A DNA stretch of 62,848 nt from Cognaticolwellia sediminilitoris (lineage in GTDB: Bacteria; Pseudomonadota; Gammaproteobacteria; Enterobacterales; Alteromonadaceae). Position numbers and translations under genes: made by a program. Numbering within the stretch: position 1 is the stretch's first letter; every line of letters begins with the position of its first letter. The notes under the pieces were generated by a model. The model did no database searches, was not told the DNA's origin, and saw nothing but the letters and a program-made list of their open reading frames with translations. Positions 55,454 through 62,848 of the stretch are shown piece after piece. The stretch spans positions 1-62,848 of the forward strand of contig NBOG01000001.1 in the NCBI GenBank assembly GCA_002104535.1. The letters are read 5' to 3'.

Positions 55454-55980
55454 GACGTTAAGCAACTTTGTAAGCTCATAAGACCACGTCTTATCCAGCT
55501 TTTAATCGTTCCCAAAGGGTTGTTAAGGTGATTAACTACCTCTTTGTGAGAGCAACCGTTAAAATATGCTAAATAGATAGCCTGACGTTGTTGAAGATCT
55601 AATTGTTGTAAACATTGATCTAATAATAGCTGTTCAGAATCAGACGTTTGCTCTGGGGTGTCAATATCAAAATTATCGCTATCGACGAGCTCATCTTCTT
55701 TTCTAATCTTATTATATCGCAGAATATCTAAAGCCCGATAACGTACGATACTGATCATCCAAGTTAAAACACTGCCCTTGCCTGAGCGATATTCTGAGGC
55801 ATTGTGCCAGATACGAACATAGGCATCTTGTAATGCTTCTTCTGCTAACTCTTTACGGCGTAACATTTTCAAACTTACCGCATAAAGCTGCTTGCTAGTA
55901 TTTTGGTATAGAGTTGAAAATGCTTGCTTATCACCTTGAGCTATAGATCCAAGTAAAGCTAAGTGCTGTTCATGTTCCAT
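55450..55980 (-). CDS. ECF-type RNA polymerase sigma factor
   Basis: 176 residues with region 2 (ALQDAYVRIWHNASEYRSGK, region 2.3-2.4 in TWMISIVRYRALDILR) and region 4 (LQQRQAIYLAYFNGCSHKEV and NNPLGTIKSWIRRGL). Extracytoplasmic-function type, released from its anti-sigma partner by an envelope signal. Belongs with the gene set at 50129-54572. No copy of the DUF4331-gene promoter motif was seen upstream, so the mode of autoregulation is unclear. Confidence 0.92.
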   Translation of the reverse strand: MEHEQHLALLGSIAQGDKQAFSTLYQNTSKQLYAVSLKMLRRKELAEEALQDAYVRIWHNASEYRSGKGSVLTWMISIVRYRALDILRYNKIRKEDELVDSDNFDIDTPEQTSDSEQLLLDQCLQQLDLQQRQAIYLAYFNGCSHKEVVNHLNNPLGTIKSWIRRGLMSLQSCLTS

Positions 55981-56161
55981 TCTTTATCACCCTTTTAATT
56001 GAGATAATTTTAAATCGATTAATTGATAATATACTAAGCAGAAAATTTAAACAGGTACTTTGTAAAGCTCTGCTTGCCATTGATTTCAGTGTGTAAGTTA
56101 TTCTAACAACATGAGAATAGCTAAAATTTAAGCTTTAGCGTTAAGAGTTGAGGAGGCTATT

Positions 56162-56506
56162 TCACAACCTCAAAAGTCTGATAGTTACATATAACAATGC
56201 GAAAGTGACCAGCGCAAAAATCAAGGAAACCATGTTAAACAATCCTTTACCTACTTTGCTCTTCATTCGAGCAAACCAACCTTTATCGACATTGTCTGTG
56301 CTTGGTTTATGACTGTATAAACCGATTAATGCGCTCATCAATAAACTCCAAACAGCTAAAAGCAAGCTAGGCATCGCGTAGGCATTCTGCATGTTAATTG
56401 TCGACACGAGAAATAAATAAACAATAAAACCTAAACAAGCAACAGAAATAAAATTTAGCAGCGGTTTTATATAATATAAAGCCTGCATCACTTGTTTAAA
56501 GTGCAT
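56162..56506 (-). CDS. Small membrane protein, unknown
   Basis: 114 residues, not recognised. Hydrophobic helices at about 14-34, 43-62 and 88-110, with a basic loop (WFARMKSKVGKG) between the last two. AAGGAT lies six bases before the ATG, a good ribosome binding site. Located 180 bases downstream of the sigma factor start on the same strand but upstream in transcription order, so not part of that operon for certain. Confidence 0.6.
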   Translation of the reverse strand: MHFKQVMQALYYIKPLLNFISVACLGFIVYLFLVSTINMQNAYAMPSLLLAVWSLLMSALIGLYSHKPSTDNVDKGWFARMKSKVGKGLFNMVSLIFALVTFALLYVTIRLLRL

Positions 56507-56755
56507 ATTAGTATCCTTAAGTTTAATGGTTTAGTACTGATTAGGCGAACTTTCACCACAACAGCTTAACGTTTCTAGAAATAATCATCAAACAACTAGT
56601 TTTTTCTTTTAAAATAATAATTTAAACATTATTCTGGAACTAAAGTACCATTCATTATCAGTGTTTTATACGCCATGCTGTCATTATAAATTAGCGTGCT
56701 TTTAAGGTGCTACGCTAAAAGCATTCTCGTCATTATTTAATTCTGGAACACTATT

Positions 56756-57676
56756 ATGCATAGATATTTATCGGTATTTATCGTTGCCGCCATCACAGCT
56801 TACAGTTCAACAGTTGCAGCTAAAACACATGAATTAACTGACTTTGGTCAAAACCCTGGTGAACTGAGCGCTAGCTATATTCCCGGTGCAAAAACGAATA
56901 AAAACCTAGTAGTGTTGCTCCATGGCTGTGTTCAACAAGGTGAAGCATTAGCTGAGCAAAGTGGTTTAATTGCTTTAGCAAGAAAGAAACAGTTTTCGCT
57001 TCTTATTCCCCAGCAAAGTCAGGCTAATAATATTAAAGGCTGCTTCAATTGGTTTTCTACACAAGATATAGATAAAGACTCTGGTGAAAGTCTATCTATT
57101 AAGAATATGATTAATCAGGTTAATTCACAGCAGCGCTTTAATCATATATATATTGTCGGACTATCGGCAGGTGGGGCTATGGCAAGCTCAATGTTAGTTA
57201 ACTACCCTGAATTATTTACCGCCGGAGCCATTATCGCAGGTATTCCATACCCATGTGCCGATAATTTAATTACCGCTATTGCTTGTATGCGAAGTAGGCC
57301 TTCACAAGATGCAGATCAATTAACCAAACTAGTTAAAAAGATAAACACCACAGCTACACATTGGCCTTCATTGTCAATATGGACAGGCGAAAGTGACGCA
57401 GTAGTTAACCCTATTAACTCGAAGCACCTTGCACTTCATTGGGCTGAATTAACACAATCTCAGCAACAAGTGAAAATTTCACAGCACGAAGGTTATAAAA
57501 TTAGCCAATGGCTTGATCAGAATAAAAAGCTAAAAGTTGAGCTTATCGAAATAGAAAATATGGGTCATGGCATTGCCATAGCACCTAAATTAGGTGATGA
57601 AAGCACTGAAGCGCCCTTTGTTATTAACAGCGCTATTAGCACCTCATTACACTTAGCTAAGGCATGGAATTTGTGA
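56756..57676 (+). CDS. Secreted PHB-depolymerase-family esterase
   Basis: 306 residues. Signal peptide 1-22 (ends VAA-KT). Alpha/beta hydrolase with oxyanion motif VLLHGCVQ (Cys58 and Cys96 in GCFNWF are placed for a disulfide as in the family), nucleophile Ser137 in VGLSAGGAM, Asp in WTGESDAVVNP near 217 and His in NMGHGIAI near 277. No substrate-binding or cellulose-like domain, so a short-chain polyester or hydroxyacyl ester is likely. Divergent from the small membrane protein. Confidence 0.88.
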   Translation: MHRYLSVFIVAAITAYSSTVAAKTHELTDFGQNPGELSASYIPGAKTNKNLVVLLHGCVQQGEALAEQSGLIALARKKQFSLLIPQQSQANNIKGCFNWFSTQDIDKDSGESLSIKNMINQVNSQQRFNHIYIVGLSAGGAMASSMLVNYPELFTAGAIIAGIPYPCADNLITAIACMRSRPSQDADQLTKLVKKINTTATHWPSLSIWTGESDAVVNPINSKHLALHWAELTQSQQQVKISQHEGYKISQWLDQNKKLKVELIEIENMGHGIAIAPKLGDESTEAPFVINSAISTSLHLAKAWNL

Positions 57677-57913
57677 AGTTCTATCAATTAACGAGTAAAT
57701 ACTGACTTAATTCAAACGTTAAAGGCAATAAAATACAAGATAAAATAATATAAAACTATATAAATACAGCAGCTTATCGTGATTTTACGGTTGTATACTA
57801 CTATAGTACAAATTATCTTCTGTTAAATTTACGATAGAGTTTTAAATACACTAACGACAAAAATAAAGTACGCAAATTAGCGATTTATTAGATATAAAAC
57901 ACGGGGAAAGATT

Positions 57914-60193
57914 ATGAAGCGTTATACCGGAAGGCTGAGTATTTTAGCCATAACAATTTCTGCAGCACTTGCTGGCCAAACTGTTATGGCTGCAGAGGCT
58001 GACACTAAGGTTAAAGAAGATCCATCACTGGAGCGCATTGAAGTAACCGCTCGAAAGTCGGTTGAAAGTTTACAAGAAGTGCCAGTAACGATGACTTCAC
58101 TTAGCGCTGATGAAATGTCAGAACGCGGCATTGAACTCATAACAGAAGTACAACAATTCTCTCCAAATACTACTTTACAACGTAGCCGTGGTACTAACTC
58201 AACGATTACCGCTTTCATTCGTGGTGTTGGTCAACAAGATCCTCTATGGGGTTATGAAGCAGGTGTTGGTATTTATATCGATGATGTATATATCGCTAGA
58301 CCGCAAGGTGCCGTGCTTGATTTGCTCGATGTTGAGCGCGTTGAAGTTTTACGTGGCCCACAAGGCACACTTTACGGTAAAAACACTATTGGTGGTGCAA
58401 TTAAATACGTAACCAAAGAAATGTCGGGTGATGCGGAATTAAAAGTCCAAGGCACTATTGGTCAATACAACCAAAAAGACATTAAAATAACTGGTCAATA
58501 CCCATTGATTGCAGATAAGTTATTTATTGGTTTTGGTTTAGCGAATATGCAACGTGACGGTTACGGTGAATTCTTAACCTCAGACTTAGCTAATCAAGAT
58601 AAAGAAAACTACAATAAAGATCTAATGGCTAGCCGTATTAGCCTTGAATACCATGCCTCTGATGATTTACTTTTCAGTTTTAACTGGGACAAAACAACAG
58701 ACGACTCAAATTCTAAAGGTGGTTACCGCCTACTTCCTAGTGTACTAACAGATGCTCCTGTGCCTGATAGTAAGTTTGACTCATATACGAGTTTACCTAC
58801 TTGGAATGAAGTTGAATTAGAAGGTGTTAGTTTTAGCGCAAAATGGGATGTTAGTGATGCTACAACATTAAAATATGTATTTTCATCACGTGAGAGTTAT
58901 TCGCCGACAAATATTGATTTTGATAACACATCGTTAAGAATTTTTGATGTTCCTGCTATCTATGATGACAAGCAAAAAACACATGAAATTCAAGTTAATA
59001 ACATTGGTGATAATTACAAGCTTGTCTCTGGCTTATATTATTATGACGGCGAATCATGTGGTCAGTTTGAAGCTATTTTAGAAGTATTCGGCCAATCACT
59101 TGGCTTACCCGGTTTAACGCGTGAAGTGAGTGGTTGTAGTAACTCGAAAAGTACTGCGGCATATGCACAAATAAGCTATGACTTATCTGAAAAGTGGTCA
59201 GTTACTGCTGGTGCTCGTTACACGAAAGACGAAAAGGCTGCTATCGTACGTAACGGTCTAATATTTGACACTGTTTATCCAGAGTCAGGTTGGGTTGATG
59301 GTTATGTTCGACCAGATGGTGAATTAGTACCTGTGGTACTTGATGATGAAAATGATTGGTCTAAATTTACACCGCGCATTGGTGTTGAATACCAAGCCAG
59401 TGATGACTTAATGTTCTTTACTAGCTTTTCACAAGGCTTTAAGTCTGGAACATTTAATCCACGCGCAACAGGTGCAGAACCAGCAGCGAACCCTGAAGAA
59501 GTTGATTCTTTTGAAATTGGTATGAAAAGTGAGTGGTTAGAAAACCGTTTACGTGCCAATGTTACGTTCTTCTCACTTGATCATAAAGACCGTCAGTATA
59601 TTTCTATACTTCCTAGCGAAGATGCATCTGAATTAAACCAACGCTTAGGTAATATTGGTAGCTCAGACGCAACAGGTATAGAAGCTGAATTTACTTACCT
59701 AGCTACAGATGACTTAATGTTATCAGCCAGCTTTGGTTTTATTGACAGTAACTTTAAAGAAGTTATTGATACAGACCCAGATACTGGTGTTCAATTCGAT
59801 AAGTCAGAGTTATTTAGTATCTCAAATACGCCAGATTACACTTTCAACTTAGGTGCTAATTACACAATTGAATCAAGTGTTGGTGACTTTATAGTTAACG
59901 CAAGTTACTACTACCGTGACGATTATGTATTATTTGAAGAGAACAGCTTACTTACACAAGAAGGTTATGGTATAGCTAACGTTAGTGTTGTTTGGTATAG
60001 CGATGACGGTAACTGGAATGCTGGCTTACATGTTAAAAACTTGACTGATGAAGAATACATGATCGGTGGTTATCAATTTGTAGCGCCATTACCTGATGGT
60101 GGTTACGCACCAGGTTTAGGTGGCGATAACACGTTAATTGGTTACTTTGGTGACCCAAGAACAGTAACGTTAACTGTTGGATATCAATTTTAA
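57914..60193 (+). CDS. TonB-dependent outer-membrane receptor
   Basis: 759 residues. Signal peptide 1-26 (ends VMAAE). TonB-box-like IEVTARKS at about 42-49, plug domain about 55-170 (VERVEVLRGPQGTLYGKNT), and a 22-strand barrel ending in the outer-membrane signature VGYQF. Cysteine pair ESCGQF and SGCSNSK suggests an extracellular disulfide. The substrate is unknown; the plug resembles receptors for plant or algal compounds or siderophores. AAGGGGAAAG precedes the start. It is followed by a terminator and then the response regulator. Confidence 0.92.
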   Translation: MKRYTGRLSILAITISAALAGQTVMAAEADTKVKEDPSLERIEVTARKSVESLQEVPVTMTSLSADEMSERGIELITEVQQFSPNTTLQRSRGTNSTITAFIRGVGQQDPLWGYEAGVGIYIDDVYIARPQGAVLDLLDVERVEVLRGPQGTLYGKNTIGGAIKYVTKEMSGDAELKVQGTIGQYNQKDIKITGQYPLIADKLFIGFGLANMQRDGYGEFLTSDLANQDKENYNKDLMASRISLEYHASDDLLFSFNWDKTTDDSNSKGGYRLLPSVLTDAPVPDSKFDSYTSLPTWNEVELEGVSFSAKWDVSDATTLKYVFSSRESYSPTNIDFDNTSLRIFDVPAIYDDKQKTHEIQVNNIGDNYKLVSGLYYYDGESCGQFEAILEVFGQSLGLPGLTREVSGCSNSKSTAAYAQISYDLSEKWSVTAGARYTKDEKAAIVRNGLIFDTVYPESGWVDGYVRPDGELVPVVLDDENDWSKFTPRIGVEYQASDDLMFFTSFSQGFKSGTFNPRATGAEPAANPEEVDSFEIGMKSEWLENRLRANVTFFSLDHKDRQYISILPSEDASELNQRLGNIGSSDATGIEAEFTYLATDDLMLSASFGFIDSNFKEVIDTDPDTGVQFDKSELFSISNTPDYTFNLGANYTIESSVGDFIVNASYYYRDDYVLFEENSLLTQEGYGIANVSVVWYSDDGNWNAGLHVKNLTDEEYMIGGYQFVAPLPDGGYAPGLGGDNTLIGYFGDPRTVTLTVGYQF

Positions 60194-60224
60194 TAGATTG
60201 TGTTATTGTTCTAACAAGTGAAAT

Positions 60225-60253
60225 AAAAAGAGCTGAATTATTCAGCTCTTTTT
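60225..60253 (+). terminator. Terminator of the TonB receptor gene
   Basis: AAAAAGAGCTGAA with its complement TTCAGCTCTTTTT and a three-base loop. Thirteen pairs including the A/T run, bidirectional in form. Confidence 0.88.
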
Positions 60254-60254
60254 C

Positions 60255-60296
60255 ATTAATTAGCCAAAATTAATTAGCCAAAAATAATTAGCCAAA
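60255..60296. repeat. Tandem repeat, three 14-bp units
   Basis: ATTAATTAGCCAAA occurs twice exactly and once with changes at its start, directly after the terminator. Its length equals that of the array at 1216, though the sequence differs. Confidence 0.85.
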
Positions 60297-60321
60297 AATA
60301 AATAACGTACTGGAGTTTTTA

Positions 60322-60990
60322 ATGTCAGCAGCCAAAGTAATCATCGCCGATGACCATCCTTTATTTCGTACCGCGTTAAAACAAGCAATTGTGGAATGTA
60401 TTGATGATGATGAAACATTAGAAGTAGATAATTTCCATGATTTACTTAAAGCCGTTGGCATGAACAATAGCCTTGAACTTGTGTTTCTCGACTTACACAT
60501 GCCTGGCAATGACGGATTTACTGGTTTAACCCAACTGCAAAATCACTTTCCCGATATCGTCGTGATTATGGTGTCGTCTGATGACAATTCAGAAACAATG
60601 CAAAAAGCCATAAACTTTGGCGCAGCAGCATTTATACCAAAATCTGCAGATTTATCTACTATAGCTAAAGCGATTGATACTGTACTTGAAGGGGGAATTT
60701 GGTTACCAGAACATATCGAGTTTAACGCCGATCAACAAATTGACGTTGCTCATCAAAAGCTAGCAAAACAATTAAGTCAACTTACTCCTCAGCAATATAT
60801 AGTACTAACTCGAATAGCCGATGGTCAGCTAAACAAGCAAATAGCTTATGATCTCGACATAAAAGAAACCACGGTTAAGAAACATGTTTCGGCAATCTTA
60901 TTAAAATTAGAAGTGAATAACCGCACACTTGCAGGATTAGCATATCAACAGCTCATGCTAAGCCCTTCTCAGCACTTAAACGTTTCATGA
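60322..60990 (+). CDS. LuxR-type response regulator
   Basis: 222 residues. Receiver domain about 4-125 with Asp10/Asp11 (ADDHPLF), phospho-acceptor Asp57 (FLDLHMPG) and Lys in PKSADLS near 110. LuxR/NarL-type helix-turn-helix at about 150-212 (LTPQQYIVLTRIADGQLNKQI, ETTVKKHVSAILLKLEVNNR). No histidine kinase is adjacent, so its partner is elsewhere. The short spacer to the receptor suggests a link, though a terminator separates them. Confidence 0.9.
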   Translation: MSAAKVIIADDHPLFRTALKQAIVECIDDDETLEVDNFHDLLKAVGMNNSLELVFLDLHMPGNDGFTGLTQLQNHFPDIVVIMVSSDDNSETMQKAINFGAAAFIPKSADLSTIAKAIDTVLEGGIWLPEHIEFNADQQIDVAHQKLAKQLSQLTPQQYIVLTRIADGQLNKQIAYDLDIKETTVKKHVSAILLKLEVNNRTLAGLAYQQLMLSPSQHLNVS

Positions 60991-61088
60991 TAACTTGATT
61001 TTTATTGATGGGTTTTAGGGCGCAGTTAGGTAGACTTAAAACTAAAGCTAGTTAACTTTCTGGGAGGAAATAATTTACTTTCGGTGTT

Positions 61089-61259
61089 TTATGTTTTTTT
61101 ATCAAAGGACGTTTTTTTACCAAAAATCCCCAACCAAAAGCCCATCTCTAACACCATCCCTAGCACGATAAACAGTAATAGCCCGTGTGAAAAGCCATAA
61201 CCATATGAAACCAATGCAGCTAACAAAATAGCAGCGAGTACCAACCATTTTTTTAACAT
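61089..61259 (-). CDS. Small membrane protein of 56 residues
   Basis: A short frame on the minus strand, below usual length cut-offs. ATG 61257-61259 follows AAGGATTCACATA, a good ribosome binding site. Composition is hydrophobic, with two helices at about 5-22 and 26-45, and a charged end (GKKTSFDKKT). The pattern of conserved-looking small hydrophobic residues and the strong start make it likely real, but no family is known to me. Confidence 0.55.
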   Translation of the reverse strand: MLKKWLVLAAILLAALVSYGYGFSHGLLLFIVLGMVLEMGFWLGIFGKKTSFDKKT

Positions 61260-61428
61260 TATGTGAATCCTTATTAATCTAAATAAATAAACGAATATAT
61301 AATTAAAGTAATTCTGGACTTAATTTAAGGTTAATTGATTACTAACACAAATTAAGCTTGTAAGAAAATATGACCGAATGTAAAAAACGTTAAATTAATC
61401 AAACGTTTTTATAAATAATTTTTGCTTA

Positions 61429-61959
61429 TTACTGACGATTAACTACATCGGCAACCATAACAGTATCAAGGTGTATTTCACTGCCCATTTTAAAATTTAT
61501 ACTACCAACTTCGTTAAAACCATACTTTTCATAGAATCTTTTTGCGCGCTTATTTTCACTAAACACGCAAAGCCAGATAGCATTCATATCATTGACTTTA
61601 CTGACTTCAAAGGCTGCTAAAACTAATGATTTGGCGACATGACTTCCGTGGAATTCAGGTAAAACATATAACCTTTGTAGCTCAGCGCAGTTTTCCAACT
61701 TCACTGAATTGGGTTGTTGACTGCCAAACTTCAAAACAAAAAAACCAGCGATATTTTTACCGGTTTGAGCACAGCCAACAAAGATGTTTTCATCACTGAT
61801 CATGTCCTTAAAGGCAGAGTCATTTAAGTACTCGCTTATATAACCTTGAGTCTCTTGTGCATCGGCGCCTTCAGGGCCTGCTAATGCGAAAGTTAATCTG
61901 GTAATATTACTCAGCGCTTTAGCATCAGCAACTTCAGCTTGTTTAACATTGATATCCAT
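61429..61959 (-). CDS. GNAT-family N-acetyltransferase
   Basis: 176 residues. Acetyl-CoA-binding motif A in LQRLYVLPEFHGSHVAKSLV (about 91-110), motif B in LCVFSENKRAKRFYEKYGFNEVG near 132-154. Substrate unknown. Lies between two small membrane protein genes, with no clear operon. Confidence 0.88.
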   Translation of the reverse strand: MDINVKQAEVADAKALSNITRLTFALAGPEGADAQETQGYISEYLNDSAFKDMISDENIFVGCAQTGKNIAGFFVLKFGSQQPNSVKLENCAELQRLYVLPEFHGSHVAKSLVLAAFEVSKVNDMNAIWLCVFSENKRAKRFYEKYGFNEVGSINFKMGSEIHLDTVMVADVVNRQ

Positions 61960-62000
61960 AGGGCCTCTAAAATTGAATCGTTTCCTAATGCCCTATAAAC

Positions 62001-62288
62001 TTAAAAAGCGCTAACGATAATCAGCACAAAAGCTGACATAAAATAACGATAACTCGCCTTTGAAAATATAAATTTAGTATTAAACCAGCGCCTCACTGGT
62101 GTCACTAACACTTGTGGTGACAACAACAAGCCTCGCAATAAAGATAAAACACCAATGGCCCCTGCAATTGCGCCAAAATCCAGTACATTAGTTTGATAAA
62201 ACTGTACTACTTGCATAATAATGACAAGTGCCATAAAGCCTTTAATGAGGTTAGTATTACGCTGAATTCTATTCGTTTGTTCTGCCAT
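62001..62288 (-). CDS. Small membrane protein, unknown
   Basis: 95 residues, not recognised. Hydrophobic stretches at about 15-30, 37-56 and 81-95. AAAGGA lies 11 bases upstream of the ATG. Lies 41 bases upstream of the GNAT gene on the same strand, so the two may be co-transcribed. Confidence 0.6.
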   Translation of the reverse strand: MAEQTNRIQRNTNLIKGFMALVIIMQVVQFYQTNVLDFGAIAGAIGVLSLLRGLLLSPQVLVTPVRRWFNTKFIFSKASYRYFMSAFVLIIVSAF

Positions 62289-62405
62289 TAAAATTTAATC
62301 CTTTATTTTATAATTTGTGCACTAACCCTTTGTATACATGACGAGTTATGTGTTGAGTAGGGTAAACTATGCGCATAAAAAAAGCTAATCACCACTCACC
62401 AAACA

Positions 62406-62424
62406 ACGTAGTCAAAAACTACGT
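62406..62424. repeat. Short hairpin
   Basis: ACGTAGT-CAAAA-ACTACGT, seven perfect pairs and a five-base loop. Lies in the gap between the last gene and the repeat mosaic. It may be a terminator for a gene read from the right or a repeat fragment. Confidence 0.5.
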
Positions 62425-62540
62425 AATTATTTCTCTTTATAATTTAGTGACCATATTACCGATTTTACGCGATCAAACACTTTGAGCTCATTCTGGTGTT
62501 AAAATTTTTATCAGCCCTTCTCGGTGGTGAATAAAAATAG

Positions 62541-62640
62541 CTATAAGCTGTCAGTTTTAAGCTTTCAGTTAACCTCAAAGCCATACTTGGTGTGCTTGTT
62601 ATAACTGATAGCTGACAGCTTAGAACTTAAAACTTAAAAC
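62541..62640. repeat. MITE-like element with inverted ends, copy 2
   Basis: TATAAGCTGTCAGT near 62543 and ACTGATAGCTGACAGCTTA near 62604 are inverted repeats, as at 8946-9015. The right end is identical to that copy over 19 bases (62603-62621). AACTTAAAACTT follows in a short reiteration. Confidence 0.55.
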
Positions 62641-62763
62641 TTTTTTGCCCTTTAGACATAGACAAATTTAACCACCGAGAACACCGCGGGACTGCGTCCT
62701 ACACCGAGGAAAACCTAGACATATAATTTACAGGGACGAAACAATGAGAAAATAATGAGTGTG

Positions 62764-62780
62764 TTGGCCTAAAGACCAAC
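62764..62780. repeat. Palindrome TTGGCC...CCAA
   Basis: GTTGGCCTAAAGACCAAC has five-pair ends (GTTGG/CCAAC) around CCTAAAGA. It is followed by CTACAAAAATAAAGG and then the GGCGAC palindrome, a combined module. Part of a 300-base mosaic (62541-62848) without genes, which also contains an ACCACCGAGAACACCG stretch. Confidence 0.5.
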
Positions 62781-62810
62781 CTACAAAAATAAAGGTGCAT
62801 CCTTCGTAGG

Positions 62811-62826
62811 GGCGACTTCAGTCGCC
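62811..62826. repeat. GGCGAC palindrome, intact copy
   Basis: GGCGAC-TTCA-GTCGCC, six perfect pairs and a tetraloop, flanked by CTTCGTAG on the left and TTTTTGCG on the right. Degenerate or rearranged copies are at 8849 and 9088. The trailing T run could let it act as a terminator. Confidence 0.6.
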
Positions 62827-62848
62827 TTTTTGCGATTATATCTAGCCA

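Noticed and set aside
56041-56160. ECF autoregulatory promoter before the sigma gene
   Set aside because: No CATCC-N16-CGT pair like that before the DUF4331 gene was found on the minus strand.

Overview
The window looks like a chromosomal segment of a marine, AT-rich gammaproteobacterium of the order Alteromonadales, most probably Colwelliaceae (Colwellia/Thalassotalea type). This rests on gene content and order: an E. coli-like ybgC-tolQRAB-pal-cpoB block followed by tRNA-Lys and nadA, ruvC-ruvA-ruvB, aspS, cmoAB, and a seqA-pgm / ybfF-ybfE-fldA-fur block. It also rests on codon use and on lineage-type features such as TonB receptors, DUF4331 proteins and many peptidases. No species call can be made from the sequence alone, and no phage, insertion sequence or CRISPR array was found.

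Layout. 1-1300: 5' end of a 16S rRNA gene on the minus strand with its boxA leader and two stacked promoters, then tRNA-Ser(GGA) with a truncated copy and two short tandem arrays. 1372-8288: nadA, three identical tRNA-Lys genes and the Tol-Pal envelope operon. 8289-9175: a gene-poor stretch holding a predicted CRP-linked small RNA that resembles CyaR, and dispersed palindromic repeats. 9176-18275: ruvCAB with a LexA-like site, aspS, a large sensory diguanylate cyclase, and cmoAB for wobble-uridine modification. 18315-24141: an orphan solute-binding protein, a dGTPase-type HD hydrolase, a kinase/VOC pair and an anchored unknown. 24278-32105: the branched-chain 2-oxoacid dehydrogenase operon (E1a, E1b, E2), astE, a chromosomal subclass B1 metallo-beta-lactamase and a trypsin-ankyrin fusion. 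32515-40948: a two-component system of the sigma-54 type next to an adaptor/ATPase/permease operon that carries its own sigma-54 promoter, plus a second ATPase. 40976-50040: recX, pgm, seqA, ybfF, DUF2788, ybfE, fldA, a peptidase and thioesterase-like pair, and fur. 50129-55980: an ECF sigma/anti-sigma pair with a four-gene exported cargo set (DUF4331, Ig-like lipoprotein, TPR protein, HupE/UreJ-type membrane protein). 56162-62848: small membrane proteins, a PHB-depolymerase-like esterase, a TonB-dependent receptor, a LuxR-type response regulator, a GNAT enzyme and a terminal repeat mosaic.

The most notable items are the CyaR-like sRNA candidate at 8665-8736, the sigma-54 wiring of the MacB-type efflux operon at 35488, the ECF/DUF4331/HupE locus, the intact B1 metallo-beta-lactamase, and the MITE-like repeats shared by 8.9 kb and 62.6 kb. 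All functional calls come from motifs and family knowledge read by eye; no database search was run.
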